A stretch of DNA of 39,836 bases, from assembly GCA_027488855.1 (NCBI GenBank), contig JAIYAV010000142.1, positions 1-39,836 of the forward strand, in the 5' to 3' direction. Position 1 is the first letter of the stretch. Each line of letters opens with the position of its first letter. The notes below the pieces were generated by a model. It worked only from the letters and a program-made list of their open reading frames with translations, had not been told where the DNA came from and searched no databases. A program made the position numbers and the translations under genes. Positions 1-9,038 of this stretch are shown here, piece by piece. Origin of the DNA: Saprospiraceae bacterium. GTDB lineage: Bacteria; Bacteroidota; Bacteroidia; Chitinophagales; Saprospiraceae.

Positions 1-543
1 CATCCCAGTGACCCAAATAGCCGACTGATTCGGGAAATTGATCCCAACGATGCACAATTTCAACGGTTTATCCTGCCTTCTACCTCTTCTTTTGGGCGTG
101 GAGGCATGAATACCAAGTACCGGATTGCCCGCAAAGCCGCCGTGCTGGGGGTAGATACCATCATTGCCAATGGCAAAAAAGATCAGATTCTGCACGACAT
201 CTGGGAGCAAACGGGCGAATACACCCTTTTCCCGAGCCAAAAAAAGACCTCCAACCTCAAAAAACGCCTGGCTTATCAGGGCGCTGAGCCCAAGGGTAAA
301 ATCATCATCAATGAAGGGGCTGCCGTTGCACTACGCGCTGAAGAGCGGGTATCGAGTTTGCTTCCGGTAGGTGTCACCGCCATTGAAGGAGAATTTGAGC
401 GGGGTGATATTGTGGCTATTTTTTGTGGAAGCGAGGAACTGGGGATTGGGATGGCGCAATATGGTTCCACCACGGCTCGTAAGTATCTGGGGCAAAAGGG
501 GAAAAAGGCGTTGGTGCATTATGATTATTTGTTGATTGGTTGA
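1..543 (+). CDS. proB: Glutamate 5-kinase, C-terminal part (5' end outside window)
   Basis: Glutamate 5-kinase phosphorylates glutamate in the cytoplasm as the first step of proline synthesis. The reading frame is open from base 1, so the gene enters from outside the window. About 180 codons remain. Residues 32-40 of the visible part (SFGRGGMNT, followed by K) match the GGMxTK segment of the amino-acid kinase domain. Next comes the helix carrying the lysine/alanine-rich AARKAAVLG-like stretch. From about residue 100 to the end there is a PUA domain: GKIIINEGAAVAL, SLLPVGVTAIEGEF and the RGD turn, ending in VHYDYLLIG. The kinase active site is upstream of the window and cannot be inspected. 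No partner gene such as proA is visible. The gene ends 145 bp before the stop of a convergent gene, with a strong hairpin in between. Family assignment is firm because both the kinase tail and the PUA signature are present. Confidence 0.93.
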   Translation, partial: HPSDPNSRLIREIDPNDAQFQRFILPSTSSFGRGGMNTKYRIARKAAVLGVDTIIANGKKDQILHDIWEQTGEYTLFPSQKKTSNLKKRLAYQGAEPKGKIIINEGAAVALRAEERVSSLLPVGVTAIEGEFERGDIVAIFCGSEELGIGMAQYGSTTARKYLGQKGKKALVHYDYLLIG

Positions 544-592
544 CGAGGTGAATAAATTTAGGGCGATTTGAAAATCAAGGATTTGCGCACAA

Positions 593-643
593 ATCTGAAA
601 CCCCTCCCCGAAGGTCTGAAACCTTCGGGGAGGGGTTTCAGAT
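593..643. terminator. Perfect 23-bp hairpin between convergent genes
   Basis: The arms 593-615 and 621-643 are exact reverse complements of each other around a 5-base loop (CTGAA). The hairpin lies between the stop of proB and the stop of the convergent lipoprotein gene, where a bidirectional terminator is expected. There is no T-tract after either arm, so it is not a textbook intrinsic terminator. The core CCCCGAAGG resembles the REP-like palindrome at 39655-39665, so it may be a dispersed repeat that also stops transcription. Confidence 0.6.
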
Positions 644-687
644 CGTGCATATGCCTGATAATTATTTGGTAATCAACTTACCTGAGT

Positions 688-1428
688 CTACTGCATCTCC
701 TTAAACTTCCGCTCCAATTCTGCCATCGGGTACCGCTTCGCCAATTTGTATTCCATCACCCCGTACCCCACAAACTTCCGGTAATGCACTCGACCAATGC
801 CCTTCGCATAGGTCTCATCGCCTGGAAAAGGTGGTGGTGCCAGAACACCATTTTTATGGGTTTCAATGGCTTCTTTCATCCCAAATTTCACCGCATCGTA
901 TTTTTTACCCTCCACCTCAATATTGGTCTTACCCGCAAAACGCCGGTTTTTGATCAATACTGTTTTATCCAGCGTATCCTGTTTCCAGGTCCATTCCAGG
1001 CGGGTCAAAAAGATACCCCCTGGATCGTGTACGTAAAAAGGGTAGATATTCCCTGCCACAATTTTTACTGGCACCAGCAATTGTTCTGGCTTACCAGTGG
1101 TGTCTTTTTCGTAAAAAGTGATTTCCTCCAGCAACATGCCATTTTTGACCATCACCTCCCGTGCGTGAATTTGCGGGCTTAAATCTCCTGGGCGATACAG
1201 GGTGCTGGTCAGGTATTTTTTCCCATCCTGGATCAAACTGCGGTAATACCAGTAATCCGGCGCAATGGAATCATTGCCTACAAAAGCATATTCGTAGACC
1301 ATACCTTCCTCCAATTCCTTGAGTGGAAAGTAATAATTGCGGATGTCGATGGTGTCATTTTGGCGTGTACAAGTGAACAATAAACTGCCAAGCAACAGAA
1401 AAATGGCCGAAAACAAACTTCTTTCCAT
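688..1428 (-). CDS. Putative lipoprotein of unknown function
   Basis: The protein has about 246 residues if translation starts at the ATG at 1428. A longer frame opens at 1509, but its first 27 residues precede what looks like the real signal sequence. From 1428 the protein begins MERSLFSAIFLLLGSLLFTC: a short charged start, a hydrophobic stretch and Cys20 in an LFTC lipobox. This suggests export and lipidation; Thr at -1 is unusual but tolerated in this phylum. The mature part is rich in Tyr, Lys and beta-strand patterns. Near its end it has a GIGRVHYRKFVGYGVMEYKL segment, a layout seen in many cell-surface lipoproteins of Bacteroidota. No catalytic motif is visible. It is convergent with proB and divergent from secA. 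The 294 bp upstream must hold promoters for both this gene and secA. I do not recognise a named family. Confidence 0.75.
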   Translation of the reverse strand: MERSLFSAIFLLLGSLLFTCTRQNDTIDIRNYYFPLKELEEGMVYEYAFVGNDSIAPDYWYYRSLIQDGKKYLTSTLYRPGDLSPQIHAREVMVKNGMLLEEITFYEKDTTGKPEQLLVPVKIVAGNIYPFYVHDPGGIFLTRLEWTWKQDTLDKTVLIKNRRFAGKTNIEVEGKKYDAVKFGMKEAIETHKNGVLAPPPFPGDETYAKGIGRVHYRKFVGYGVMEYKLAKRYPMAELERKFKEMQ

Positions 1429-1485
1429 GATGGTATCGTTCTTGTAAATAAAAAAATGGCATTTCTGCCAAAATGGCTTAGGTTC

Positions 1486-1493
1486 TATTTTTG
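1486..1493 (+). promoter_or_regulatory. Distal TAnnTTTG -7 box candidate upstream of secA
   Basis: TATTTTTG matches the Bacteroidota -7 consensus TAnnTTTG exactly. It lies about 230 bp before secA, and no clear -33 TTTG stands at the right distance. A small hairpin (TGGCA/TGCCA, 1457-1470) is next to it. A-T-rich DNA gives such matches by chance, so support is weak. Confidence 0.25.
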
Positions 1494-1643
1494 TGCAAAT
1501 TTGGTACAAAATTGGGCATAAAAAAAACGCCCCTAAAGATAAAGCGAAAATTGCATCAAATGATTAATGGAAAATAGGCTTCTTTTTTAGTCCAGATGTT
1601 ACCAACTTGTATTATTCGCCATCCATCATTCGTTAATCCGCCG

Positions 1644-1651
1644 TATCTTTG
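1644..1651 (+). promoter_or_regulatory. Proximal TAnnTTTG -7 box candidate for secA
   Basis: TATCTTTG matches the Bacteroidota -7 consensus exactly and lies 71 bp before the secA start, a normal distance for a short leader. The -33 region about 19 bp upstream has no convincing TTTG. Of the two candidates before secA, this is the better placed. Confidence 0.42.
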
Positions 1652-1722
1652 GGAGAATTTTGAGCTACTTGGAGCTGATATAAGCTCTAGTTTAAAAGCT
1701 CCTAACGTACAAATTACCCAAC

Positions 1723-4700
1723 ATGTTTGGCACTATTGGAAAAGCACTAACCAAGATTCTCGGAGGCACAAAGCACGAGCGGGATGTGAAGAGTCTTGCG
1801 CCCATTGTGGAACAAATCAACCAGATTGGCGAGCAACTCCGTCAGATCAGCAATGACGAGTTGCGCAACAAAACCTTGGAGTTTCGGGCCTACATTGCGC
1901 AGCAATTGAGCGCCATCGATGAAGAAATTCAGAATCTTCGCAATGAAGCCCATGACGAAGAAGACCTCATCAAAAAAGAGCAACTCTTTAACGAAATAGA
2001 CGAAGCCATCAAGGATCGGGACAAACAATTGGAGCTTGTCCTGAAAGAAATATTGCCCGAGGCTTTTGCCGTTTGTCGGGAGGCTGCCCGTCGTTTTAAG
2101 GAAAACCCTACCCTCGAAGTCACGGCTACCGATCACGATCGCAACCTGGCTGCCAAAGGCAAACGTTACATCATCATCGAAGGCGAAAAGGCCACCTGGA
2201 AAAACCAGTGGACTGCCGCCGGGGGGGACATCACCTGGGACATGGTACACTACGATGTACAGCTCGTAGGTGGTATGGTGCTCCACGAGGGTAAAATTGC
2301 GGAAATGGCCACGGGGGAAGGTAAAACCCTGGTGGCAACTTTGCCCGCTTACCTGAACGGTGTTGGCGGCCAAGGTGTACACATCGTAACGGTCAACGAT
2401 TACCTGGCCCGACGGGACTCCGAATGGGTAGGCCCGCTCTACGAATTCCTTTTCCTGACCGTCGATTGTATCGACAAATACCAACCCCACTCCGATGAGC
2501 GCAACGCCGCTTACCAGTGTGACATCACCTTTGGTACCAACAACGAATTTGGTTTCGACTACCTGCGCGACAATATGGTGCGCTCCGTAGAAGAAAAAGT
2601 TCAGGCCAAACACCACTACGCCATCGTGGATGAGGTGGACTCCGTATTGATCGACGATGCGCGTACCCCACTGATCATTTCTGGCCCCGTTGGGTATACC
2701 ACCGAAGACCAGGACTACGTAGACCTCAAACCTGCTGTAGAACGCCTGATCAACATCCAGCGCAAATTGGCCACCGATTACCTGGCTCAAGGGCGTAAAC
2801 TGTACAACGAAGGTAAAATCGGGGTTGAGGAAGGCCAATCGGGTATGGCGCTTTTGCGCTCTTACCGCGCACTGCCTAAATCTCGTCCTTTGATCAAATT
2901 CCTCGGGGAAGAAGGGGCCAGAGTGCACTTGCAAAAAACAGAAAACCACTACATGCAGGAGCAATCCAAACACATGCATTTGGTGGATGCCGAGTTGTAT
3001 TTTGTCATCGACGAAAAAAACCGCCAGGTTGAATTGTCCGATAAAGGGGTAGAATACCTGACCCAGGGTAGTGCCGACCCCAACTTTTACATCCTGCCCG
3101 ATTTGGCAACGGAGTTGATGGAAATTGACCGCAATACCGAACTGACCAAGGAGGAAAAAGCGGAAGCAAAAACCAAATTGTCGCAGGATTTTGCGGTAAA
3201 ATCCCGCCGTTTGCACGCCATCAGCCAATTGTTGAAAGCCTACACCATTTTTGAGGCCGACGAAGACTACGTGGTAATGAATGGTGAGGTGAAGATTGTG
3301 GATGAACAAACAGGCCGTATGATGGAAGGCCGTCGGTATTCCGATGGTTTGCACCAGGCCCTGGAAGCGAAGGAAAACGTAAAAGTGGGCGAAATCACCC
3401 AAACGTACGCAACCGTTACGCTCCAGAACTTCTTCCGCATGTACCACAAATTGGCTGGTATGACGGGTACAGCCGAAACCGAAGCCAAAGAATTGTGGGA
3501 CATCTACAAATTGGAGGTAACCGTTGTTCCTACCAATCGCCCGATGACCCGTAAGGACATGGACGACTTGGTGTTCAAATCATCCAAAGAAAAATACGAC
3601 GCAGTCATCGACGAAATTGTCCAACTCAGCAATGCTGGCCGCCCGGTGCTGGTCGGTACAACTTCGGTGGACATTTCCGAAAAACTGAGCCGCCTGCTGC
3701 GCATGCGCAACATCGACCACAACGTGCTCAACGCCAAGCAACACCAACGTGAAGCAGAAATTGTAGCCGAAGCGGGTCGCCCCGGCAAAGTGACCATCGC
3801 GACCAACATGGCCGGTCGGGGTACCGACATCAAAATTTCGGCAGAGGTGAAAGCTGCGGGTGGTTTGGCCATCATCGGTACCGAACGCCACGAATCCCGT
3901 CGGGTAGACCGTCAGTTGCGTGGTCGTGCCGGACGCCAGGGAGACCCAGGTACCTCTCAGTTCTACGTTTCCTTGGAAGACAACCTCATGCGTTTGTTCC
4001 AATCGGAACGTATCGCTGGTTTGATGGACCGCATGGGCCACAAGGAAGGCGACGTGATCCAGCACAGCATGGTCACCAAGTCGATTGAACGGGCACAGAA
4101 AAAAGTAGAAGAAAACCACTTCGGGGTGCGGAAACGTTTGTTGGAATACGACGACGTGATGAACGTACAACGGGAGAGCATCTACAAAAAACGCGACAAC
4201 GCCTTGTATGGCGAGCGGCTTTCGGTCGACCTCAACACCGGCTTTGAATCCATGATTGAAAACCTTGTGCTGATCCATCGCCAAGGGGGGAATTTTGATA
4301 CCTTCCGCCGCGAAGCCATCAGCCAATTGGGCATTGATCCTGAGATTGATGCTGCGTTTTTCCGCGATGCACCCGTCAACGATGTGGTGAATACCTTCTA
4401 TGCCCAATTTTTTGAAGCCTACCACCACAAAGCCGATCAGATCATCGATCTGTTGTTGCCACAAATCCAGGATGTGTACCACAATCAGGGGCACATCTAC
4501 AAGCGCATCGTGATTCCGTTCACGGATGGTAGCTCACACCCGTATGTGGTGACTGCGGACTTGAAAGATGCGGTAGAATCCAAAGGAAAAACCATCCTAC
4601 GCGATATCGAGCGTACCGTGACCCTGGCCATCATCGATGAGAAATGGAAGGAACACCTGCGCAACATGGACGAACTGAAAGAGTCGGTACAAGCCGTGTC

Positions 4701-5049
4701 TTTTGCTCAAAAAGACCCCCTGGTGGAGTACAAACTCAAAGGTTACGACTTGTTCCAGGACATGTTCATGGAAGTGAATCAATTGGTGACAGGTTATTTG
4801 TCAAAAGGTACCCTGGTGTTTTCCGATGGTACAACCCTGGAGCAAGCTCGTGAACAACGCGCGCTGGAGACTACCCGGACTCAAACCAGCCGCTCCGACG
4901 AGGAGCCACGGCGCCGAGCCGAAGCTGCTGAATCGGCCAGTGCGCCACGCGAAAAAGTATCACCCATTCGTCGTGATCCCAAAATTGGGCGCAACGACCC
5001 CTGTCCTTGTGGCAGTGGGAAGAAGTATAAACAATGTCACGGAAAATAA
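1723..5049 (+). CDS. secA: Preprotein translocase ATPase SecA
   Basis: SecA is the ATPase motor that pushes unfolded preproteins through the SecYEG channel at the inner membrane. The 1,108-residue product starts [15 protein letters not shown], the usual SecA N-terminus, which fixes the start at 1723. Walker A is at residues 195-202 (MATGEGKT) and Walker B is DEVD at 303-306, followed by [15 protein letters not shown]. The second motor domain shows [10 protein letters not shown] and the arginine-rich [13 protein letters not shown]. The last 15 residues are a SEC-C zinc-binding motif ([15 protein letters not shown]) that contacts SecB or ribosomes. Residues about 325-440 form a long insertion after the Walker B region. 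This explains the length compared with about 900 residues in Escherichia coli and is normal for Bacteroidota. The gene stands alone on its strand between a divergent lipoprotein gene and lon, and looks fully functional. Confidence 0.98.
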   Translation: MFGTIGKALTKILGGTKHERDVKSLAPIVEQINQIGEQLRQISNDELRNKTLEFRAYIAQQLSAIDEEIQNLRNEAHDEEDLIKKEQLFNEIDEAIKDRDKQLELVLKEILPEAFAVCREAARRFKENPTLEVTATDHDRNLAAKGKRYIIIEGEKATWKNQWTAAGGDITWDMVHYDVQLVGGMVLHEGKIAEMATGEGKTLVATLPAYLNGVGGQGVHIVTVNDYLARRDSEWVGPLYEFLFLTVDCIDKYQPHSDERNAAYQCDITFGTNNEFGFDYLRDNMVRSVEEKVQAKHHYAIVDEVDSVLIDDARTPLIISGPVGYTTEDQDYVDLKPAVERLINIQRKLATDYLAQGRKLYNEGKIGVEEGQSGMALLRSYRALPKSRPLIKFLGEEGARVHLQKTENHYMQEQSKHMHLVDAELYFVIDEKNRQVELSDKGVEYLTQGSADPNFYILPDLATELMEIDRNTELTKEEKAEAKTKLSQDFAVKSRRLHAISQLLKAYTIFEADEDYVVMNGEVKIVDEQTGRMMEGRRYSDGLHQALEAKENVKVGEITQTYATVTLQNFFRMYHKLAGMTGTAETEAKELWDIYKLEVTVVPTNRPMTRKDMDDLVFKSSKEKYDAVIDEIVQLSNAGRPVLVGTTSVDISEKLSRLLRMRNIDHNVLNAKQHQREAEIVAEAGRPGKVTIATNMAGRGTDIKISAEVKAAGGLAIIGTERHESRRVDRQLRGRAGRQGDPGTSQFYVSLEDNLMRLFQSERIAGLMDRMGHKEGDVIQHSMVTKSIERAQKKVEENHFGVRKRLLEYDDVMNVQRESIYKKRDNALYGERLSVDLNTGFESMIENLVLIHRQGGNFDTFRREAISQLGIDPEIDAAFFRDAPVNDVVNTFYAQFFEAYHHKADQIIDLLLPQIQDVYHNQGHIYKRIVIPFTDGSSHPYVVTADLKDAVESKGKTILRDIERTVTLAIIDEKWKEHLRNMDELKESVQAVSFAQKDPLVEYKLKGYDLFQDMFMEVNQLVTGYLSKGTLVFSDGTTLEQAREQRALETTRTQTSRSDEEPRRRAEAAESASAPREKVSPIRRDPKIGRNDPCPCGSGKKYKQCHGK

Positions 5050-5050
5050 A

Positions 5051-5141
5051 AGATGAGAGATGAAAGATGAGAGATGAAAGCGATTACATCCTTCATCTCT
5101 CATCTTTCATCTCTTATCTTTCATCTTTCATCTTTCATCTT
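5051..5141. repeat. Heptanucleotide repeat forming a hairpin before lon
   Basis: Four copies of AGATGAR (5051-5078) are followed, after 14 bases, by seven copies of the complementary unit TYATCTY (5093-5141). The arms 5052-5078 and 5092-5118 pair over 27 bases with one mismatch around a 13-base loop. The repeat starts one base after the secA stop and ends 10 bases before the lon start. It can therefore act as the secA terminator or as part of the lon leader, and as a tandem 7-mer it is prone to slippage. Confidence 0.85.
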
Positions 5142-5151
5142 TAACAAACTT

Positions 5152-7554
5152 ATGTTCGACGCGCTATTGGTTAATCGAGAACTAGACGACGACAGTGATT
5201 TCCTCCCCATGCTTTCCATGGACGAGGGACAGGATACCATTGCCGACGACCAATATCCTGGCAATTTGCCAATATTGGCACTTAAAAATACGGTACTATT
5301 CCCAGGAGTAGTCATTCCAATAACAGTTGGGCGCGACAAATCCATTCGCGCCATCAACGAAGCATACGAGTCCAGCAAATTGATCGGGGTATTGTCCCAA
5401 CGTGATGTAAAGGTGGAAAACCCTGGTGCTGAAGACCTGTACCAAATTGGCACAGTTGCGCAGATCATCAAAATCCTGCGCATGCCCGACGGCACGACTA
5501 CGGCGATTCTGCGGGGACAAAAACGGTTTGAGTTGGGCAATATGCTCCAGGAAAGCCCTTTTATGGAAGGAGCCATTCGGATATTGCCGCACCCAGAAAA
5601 CATCGATACACTGGAGTTTGAAGCACAGGTTTCTACCATCATGGATCTGTCGCAACGGATTGTAGAGCTTTCGCCCAACATTCCGCAGGAGGCCATTGCC
5701 ATGCTGCGCAGCATCCAGGACAATTCCTTTTTGCTCAATTTCATCTCTTCCAACATGAATTCCAAGGTGGAGGTGAAGCAGCAAATCCTGGAATACGACG
5801 ACCTGGGACAAAAGGCATCCCTGGTCATCCATGAAATGGGCACTCAACTCCAATTACTAGAGTTGAAAGATAAAATTGAAACCCGCGTACGCGGCGATCT
5901 GGAAAAACAACAACGCGACTATTTCCTCAGCCAACAGCTCAAAACCATCCAGGAAGAGTTGGGGCAAAATCCCCAGGAAGAGGAAGTCAATACCCTGGAG
6001 TCACGCGCCAAAAGCAAAGCCTGGACCGAAGCCGCTGCGAAGCACTTCGATAAGGAGCTGACCAAGTTGCGCCGCATGAACCCCCAGGTGGCGGAGTACT
6101 CCATCCAGTTGAACTACCTGGAATTGATGATGGACTTGCCCTGGCAGCAGTTCTCCGAAGACAATTTTGACCTGAGACGGGTAAAAAAAGTGCTCGACCA
6201 CGATCACTTTGGCCTCGAAAAAGTCAAAGAACGGATCCTCGAACACCTGGCCGTACTCAAGCTCAAGGGCGACATGAAAGCGCCAATCTTGTGCCTCGTC
6301 GGTCCTCCGGGGGTGGGTAAAACCTCCTTGGGACGCTCGATTGCTACGGCCTTGGATCGGGAATTTGTACAGATGTCGCTCGGTGGTTTGCACGATGAAA
6401 GTGAAATCCGTGGCCACCGTAAAACCTACATTGGTGCCTTGCCTGGCCGCATCATCCAATCGATGAAAAAAGCGGGTAGCGGGAATCCGGTATTTTTGCT
6501 GGATGAGATCGATAAAGTAGGCCGTGATTTTCGGGGTGACCCCAGCTCGGCCTTGCTCGAAGTGCTGGATCCTTCTCAAAACGACCATTTTCACGACAAT
6601 TACCTGGAAGTGGACTACGACCTGAGCAAGGTCCTGTTCATTGCCACCGCCAATAGCCTGAGCACCATCCAGGCTCCCCTGCTCGACCGCATGGAAATCA
6701 TCGAAATCGGTGGTTACTCCATGGAAGAAAAGGTAGAAATCGCCAAACGCCACCTGATCCCCGATCAGTTGAAAGAGCATGGACTCAACGCCAGCCAGGT
6801 TAAAATTGGTAAAAAAGCGCTGAAAAAAATCGTGCAGGAATATACCCGCGAGTCGGGCGTACGTTCGCTCAATCGGCAAATTGCCGCTTTGATGCGTCAC
6901 GTCGCTAAACAAGTGGCCATGGACGAAACGCCTAATGCAAACATCGACGAGGCTGAAGTGGCCAGCGTGTTGGGCATTACGCCTTTCTCTCCGGAATTGT
7001 ACCAAGAAGTGCCTTCCCCCGGCGTAGCCGTTGGCTTGGCTTGGACTCAAATGGGGGGCGAAATCCTCTTCGTGGAATCCAGTGTCAGCAAAGGCACCGG
7101 GCGCATGATCCTCACCGGCAACCTGGGCGAAGTGATGAAAGAATCGGCCACTACGGCCATGAGTTTCATCAAAGCCCACGCGGATGAACTGGGCGTGGAC
7201 ACCGAAAAACTGGAAAAAAGCGACGTACACGTGCACATTCCCGAAGGCGCCATCCCCAAAGACGGCCCATCAGCAGGGGTGACCATGTTGACGGCACTTG
7301 CTTCCGTATTCACGGGCAAACCCGTACGGCCTTACCTGGCCATGACGGGCGAAATCACCCTGCGCGGCAAGGTGTTACCCGTAGGTGGCATCAAGGAAAA
7401 AATCCTGGCAGCCAAACGGGCAGGCATGAAGGAAATCATCTTGTGCAAGGAAAACCGTCGGCATGTGGAAGATATTAATGCGGATTACATCACTGGATTG
7501 AAGTTCCATTATGTGGGGAATATGCAGGAGGTGTTGACGCGGGCGATATCGTAG
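5152..7554 (+). CDS. lon: ATP-dependent protease Lon
   Basis: Lon is a cytoplasmic homo-oligomeric AAA+ serine protease that degrades misfolded and selected regulatory proteins. From the ATG at 5152 the product has 800 residues. An in-frame ATG at 5074 would add 26 residues read entirely from a simple heptanucleotide repeat, so I reject it. The N-terminal LON substrate-binding domain begins at [20 protein letters not shown]. It is followed by a helical region and the AAA+ module, with Walker A at residues 384-391 (GPPGVGKT) and Walker B as FLLDEIDK. The proteolytic domain contains Ser707 in DGPSAG and Lys750 in GGIKEK. These are 43 residues apart, as are Ser679 and Lys722 of E. coli Lon, so the catalytic dyad is intact. 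The gene follows secA after a repeat-filled gap of 102 bp. A palindromic element overlaps its stop codon. Confidence 0.97.
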   Translation: MFDALLVNRELDDDSDFLPMLSMDEGQDTIADDQYPGNLPILALKNTVLFPGVVIPITVGRDKSIRAINEAYESSKLIGVLSQRDVKVENPGAEDLYQIGTVAQIIKILRMPDGTTTAILRGQKRFELGNMLQESPFMEGAIRILPHPENIDTLEFEAQVSTIMDLSQRIVELSPNIPQEAIAMLRSIQDNSFLLNFISSNMNSKVEVKQQILEYDDLGQKASLVIHEMGTQLQLLELKDKIETRVRGDLEKQQRDYFLSQQLKTIQEELGQNPQEEEVNTLESRAKSKAWTEAAAKHFDKELTKLRRMNPQVAEYSIQLNYLELMMDLPWQQFSEDNFDLRRVKKVLDHDHFGLEKVKERILEHLAVLKLKGDMKAPILCLVGPPGVGKTSLGRSIATALDREFVQMSLGGLHDESEIRGHRKTYIGALPGRIIQSMKKAGSGNPVFLLDEIDKVGRDFRGDPSSALLEVLDPSQNDHFHDNYLEVDYDLSKVLFIATANSLSTIQAPLLDRMEIIEIGGYSMEEKVEIAKRHLIPDQLKEHGLNASQVKIGKKALKKIVQEYTRESGVRSLNRQIAALMRHVAKQVAMDETPNANIDEAEVASVLGITPFSPELYQEVPSPGVAVGLAWTQMGGEILFVESSVSKGTGRMILTGNLGEVMKESATTAMSFIKAHADELGVDTEKLEKSDVHVHIPEGAIPKDGPSAGVTMLTALASVFTGKPVRPYLAMTGEITLRGKVLPVGGIKEKILAAKRAGMKEIILCKENRRHVEDINADYITGLKFHYVGNMQEVLTRAIS

Positions 7555-7710
7555 GAACAGGAATGAAATAAAGTAAACAAGTTGACTTAGCTATTTTTTG
7601 ATTTGGCAAGGCACGACGAAGGCGCATAGCAGGCCTAGGCAACTGAGGCGTAACGCAGCAAAATCAAAAAAGAGCAGGTCAAGTGTTTACTTTATTTTAT
7701 TTTCGTTCCT
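7553..7710. repeat. 158-bp imperfect palindrome (MITE-like) overlapping the lon stop
   Basis: The outer ends pair as AGGAAC (7553-7558) with GTTCCT (7705-7710). Pairing continues inward through AAATAAAGTAAACA and its complement in 7682-7697. An inner stem joins TTTTTTGATTT (7594-7604) to AAATCAAAAAA (7661-7671). The middle (about 7605-7660) is GC-richer with partial pairing. There is no ORF and no target-site duplication. It could be a miniature transposable element or a strong fold-back terminator for lon. Its left end lies on the lon TAG codon. Confidence 0.65.
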
Positions 7711-7718
7711 AAGGGTTT

Positions 7719-7849
7719 CAAAATGAAAACATTTGGGAAACGTAGTATTTTATAGCTTTTCATCAATCAATCCTCTCAAATATGTTTAAATCCTGGAATA
7801 CGAAGTGAGAACGGCGAATAGGATTGTTGCGCGGGAGTTTACGAAATAG
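7719..7849 (+). pseudogene. Deleted copy of the lipoprotein gene at 34970-35608
   Basis: Bases 7719-7799 match 34907-34987 with only three differences. They cover 63 bp of upstream DNA and the first six codons (MFKSWN, from ATG 7782). Bases 7799-7849 match 35558-35608, the last 17 codons including the stop, with a few changes (TAG instead of TGA). About 570 bp of the gene are missing at a junction that shares only a single T. The two halves are out of frame: from ATG 7782 translation stops at TGA 7806. This is therefore a scar of a second gene copy, in the same orientation as the intact one. The rest of the 438-bp gap between lon and the next gene holds the palindrome before it and the leader region of the next gene. 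Confidence 0.88.
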
Positions 7850-7894
7850 GTTACAAAATGAATGGATTGCGAAAGATAAAATAATTTGCACAGC

Positions 7895-7923
7895 GTTGCA
7901 TTCCTTGAAATAATTGTATATTG
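7895..7923 (+). promoter_or_regulatory. Possible promoter of the nine-gene operon
   Basis: GTTG at 7895-7898 and TATATTG at 7917-7923 are 18 bp apart, close to the spacing of Bacteroidota -33 and -7 boxes. The -7 box is imperfect against TAnnTTTG. It is the best candidate I see in the 143 bp between the lipoprotein-gene scar and the first gene of the operon. Confidence 0.25.
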
Positions 7924-7955
7924 TGCTGCTGGTATACCCAAATAGACCAGCAGCA
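7924..7955. promoter_or_regulatory. 10-bp inverted repeat in the operon leader
   Basis: TGCTGCTGGT (7924-7933) and ACCAGCAGCA (7946-7955) are exact reverse complements around a 12-base spacer. They lie 37 bases before the first start codon and directly after the candidate -7 box. No T-tract follows, so a terminator is unlikely. It fits an operator for a dimeric regulator or a leader hairpin. Confidence 0.4.
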
Positions 7956-7992
7956 ATTCCTCCTATATAACAAATTTAGTTGAGTACACCTA

Positions 7993-9021
7993 ATGCCTAC
8001 AATTACTTTCCGGTTCCTCTCCTGGAACCTCAAAGACTTTGGGAATTATGACTATTCGAAAACGATGTCAGATATTTCCGACACCATTATTGAGAGTGGG
8101 GTTGATATCTTTGTAATCCTCGAAGTCGCCGTAAACCGAAGAGTCAAGCGGGCAAAAATTGACCAGGATTTAGTTTTGAGTGGTGCCACAAATGCCCTGA
8201 ATTCCTTATTAAGTACCCTTAAAAAAAAAGATAAACCATCTGGCTGGAAAATGCTTGTAACTGGCGCAAATGCCGGAAACAAGGATCGGGACGCCTATGC
8301 TTTTTACTGGAAAGAGACTCCACAGAGTGTTGAGCCAGGCTATTTGTTGCCCACTGCCATTACCTTGGTCAGCCGGCCGGTCATTCTGAGACAGGATAAA
8401 AACAAAAAGGAATTGAAATTCGGTGGCTCAAGAAAACCAGCTGCATGTGTCTTCGAGCTGGAAAATGCCGGCGCGACCCCGTCCAAACAGCAGGTGGTCA
8501 TTTGTGGGTTTCATGCCTGTGCAGAATTAAATGATTTAAAACTTATCCGCAGTTCCATCGTCGATTGTCTGAGTGCCGCGGATGCCAAGTCCGGGGGTAC
8601 GCTTCCTGTGCTGGTAGGTAGCGATACCAACCTCGACTACAACGATACGGGCAACCAGACCTTTTATACAAACTTAAAAACCACCCAGGGTTTTGACACC
8701 TTGATTACCGATGGTGCTGGTTCCAGTCTGCTGGGTGCCCCTGATTTCTCGGGAAAAACCCCTAAAGCGGCGAGCAATGCCTATGACAATTTTTTCGCTA
8801 CACGGTTAAGTATAGGCAAACTTTTACCCCCCAAGGTATTGAATGTGATCGATACCATGACCGATACTCGACAAAAGAATGCACCCAAAACGAAAAAAAG
8901 GAAACGTGATGAAGACTTTAAGGATTCTTTTAACGACTATATTACCAGAAACACCACGGGTAAAGGAAAAACCAGTGGGATCAGCGACCATTTACCCATT
9001 GTAGGAGCCTTTATGTTCTAA
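7993..9021 (+). CDS. Endonuclease/exonuclease/phosphatase (EEP) superfamily protein
   Basis: The 342-residue protein has the DNase I-like fold shared by metal-dependent nucleases and phosphoesterases. The expected active-site residues are present in order: Asn12 in LSWNLKDFG, Glu44 in FVILEVA, Arg147 in SRKPAACVFE, His174 in ICGFHA, Asp211 and Asn213 in GSDTNLDYN, and Asp332-His333 in GISDHLPIVGAF. The enzyme should therefore be active; DNA, RNA or a phosphoester substrate cannot be decided from sequence. There is no signal peptide or membrane segment. A lysine/arginine-rich stretch (KKRKRDEDFK, about 301-310) could bind nucleic acid. The start is fixed because the Asn motif lies only 12 residues in. 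It is the first gene of a nine-gene run, 17 bp before the next, and is the only obvious enzyme in it. Confidence 0.85.
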   Translation: MPTITFRFLSWNLKDFGNYDYSKTMSDISDTIIESGVDIFVILEVAVNRRVKRAKIDQDLVLSGATNALNSLLSTLKKKDKPSGWKMLVTGANAGNKDRDAYAFYWKETPQSVEPGYLLPTAITLVSRPVILRQDKNKKELKFGGSRKPAACVFELENAGATPSKQQVVICGFHACAELNDLKLIRSSIVDCLSAADAKSGGTLPVLVGSDTNLDYNDTGNQTFYTNLKTTQGFDTLITDGAGSSLLGAPDFSGKTPKAASNAYDNFFATRLSIGKLLPPKVLNVIDTMTDTRQKNAPKTKKRKRDEDFKDSFNDYITRNTTGKGKTSGISDHLPIVGAFMF

Positions 9022-9038
9022 CCAGTCAAGCTAAAGAA

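Noticed and set aside
1596-1856. Small plus-strand ORF overlapping the secA start
   Set aside because: Low-complexity product in another frame, overlapping the conserved secA N-terminus.
1747-3447. Open frame of 566 codons on the minus strand inside secA
   Set aside because: It lies wholly opposite a conserved gene; its Phe/Val/His-rich product is what the complement of secA codons gives, with no domain.
5051-5141. CRISPR-like array
   Set aside because: The units are 7 bp and contiguous without unique spacers; it is a simple tandem repeat.
5074-5151. Upstream start giving Lon 26 extra residues
   Set aside because: The extension is translated simple repeat ([15 protein letters not shown]) and is absent from the Lon family; the ATG at 5152 fits.
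6001-7236. Open frame of 411 codons on the minus strand inside lon
   Set aside because: It is opposite the conserved AAA+ and protease domains and its product has no recognisable feature.
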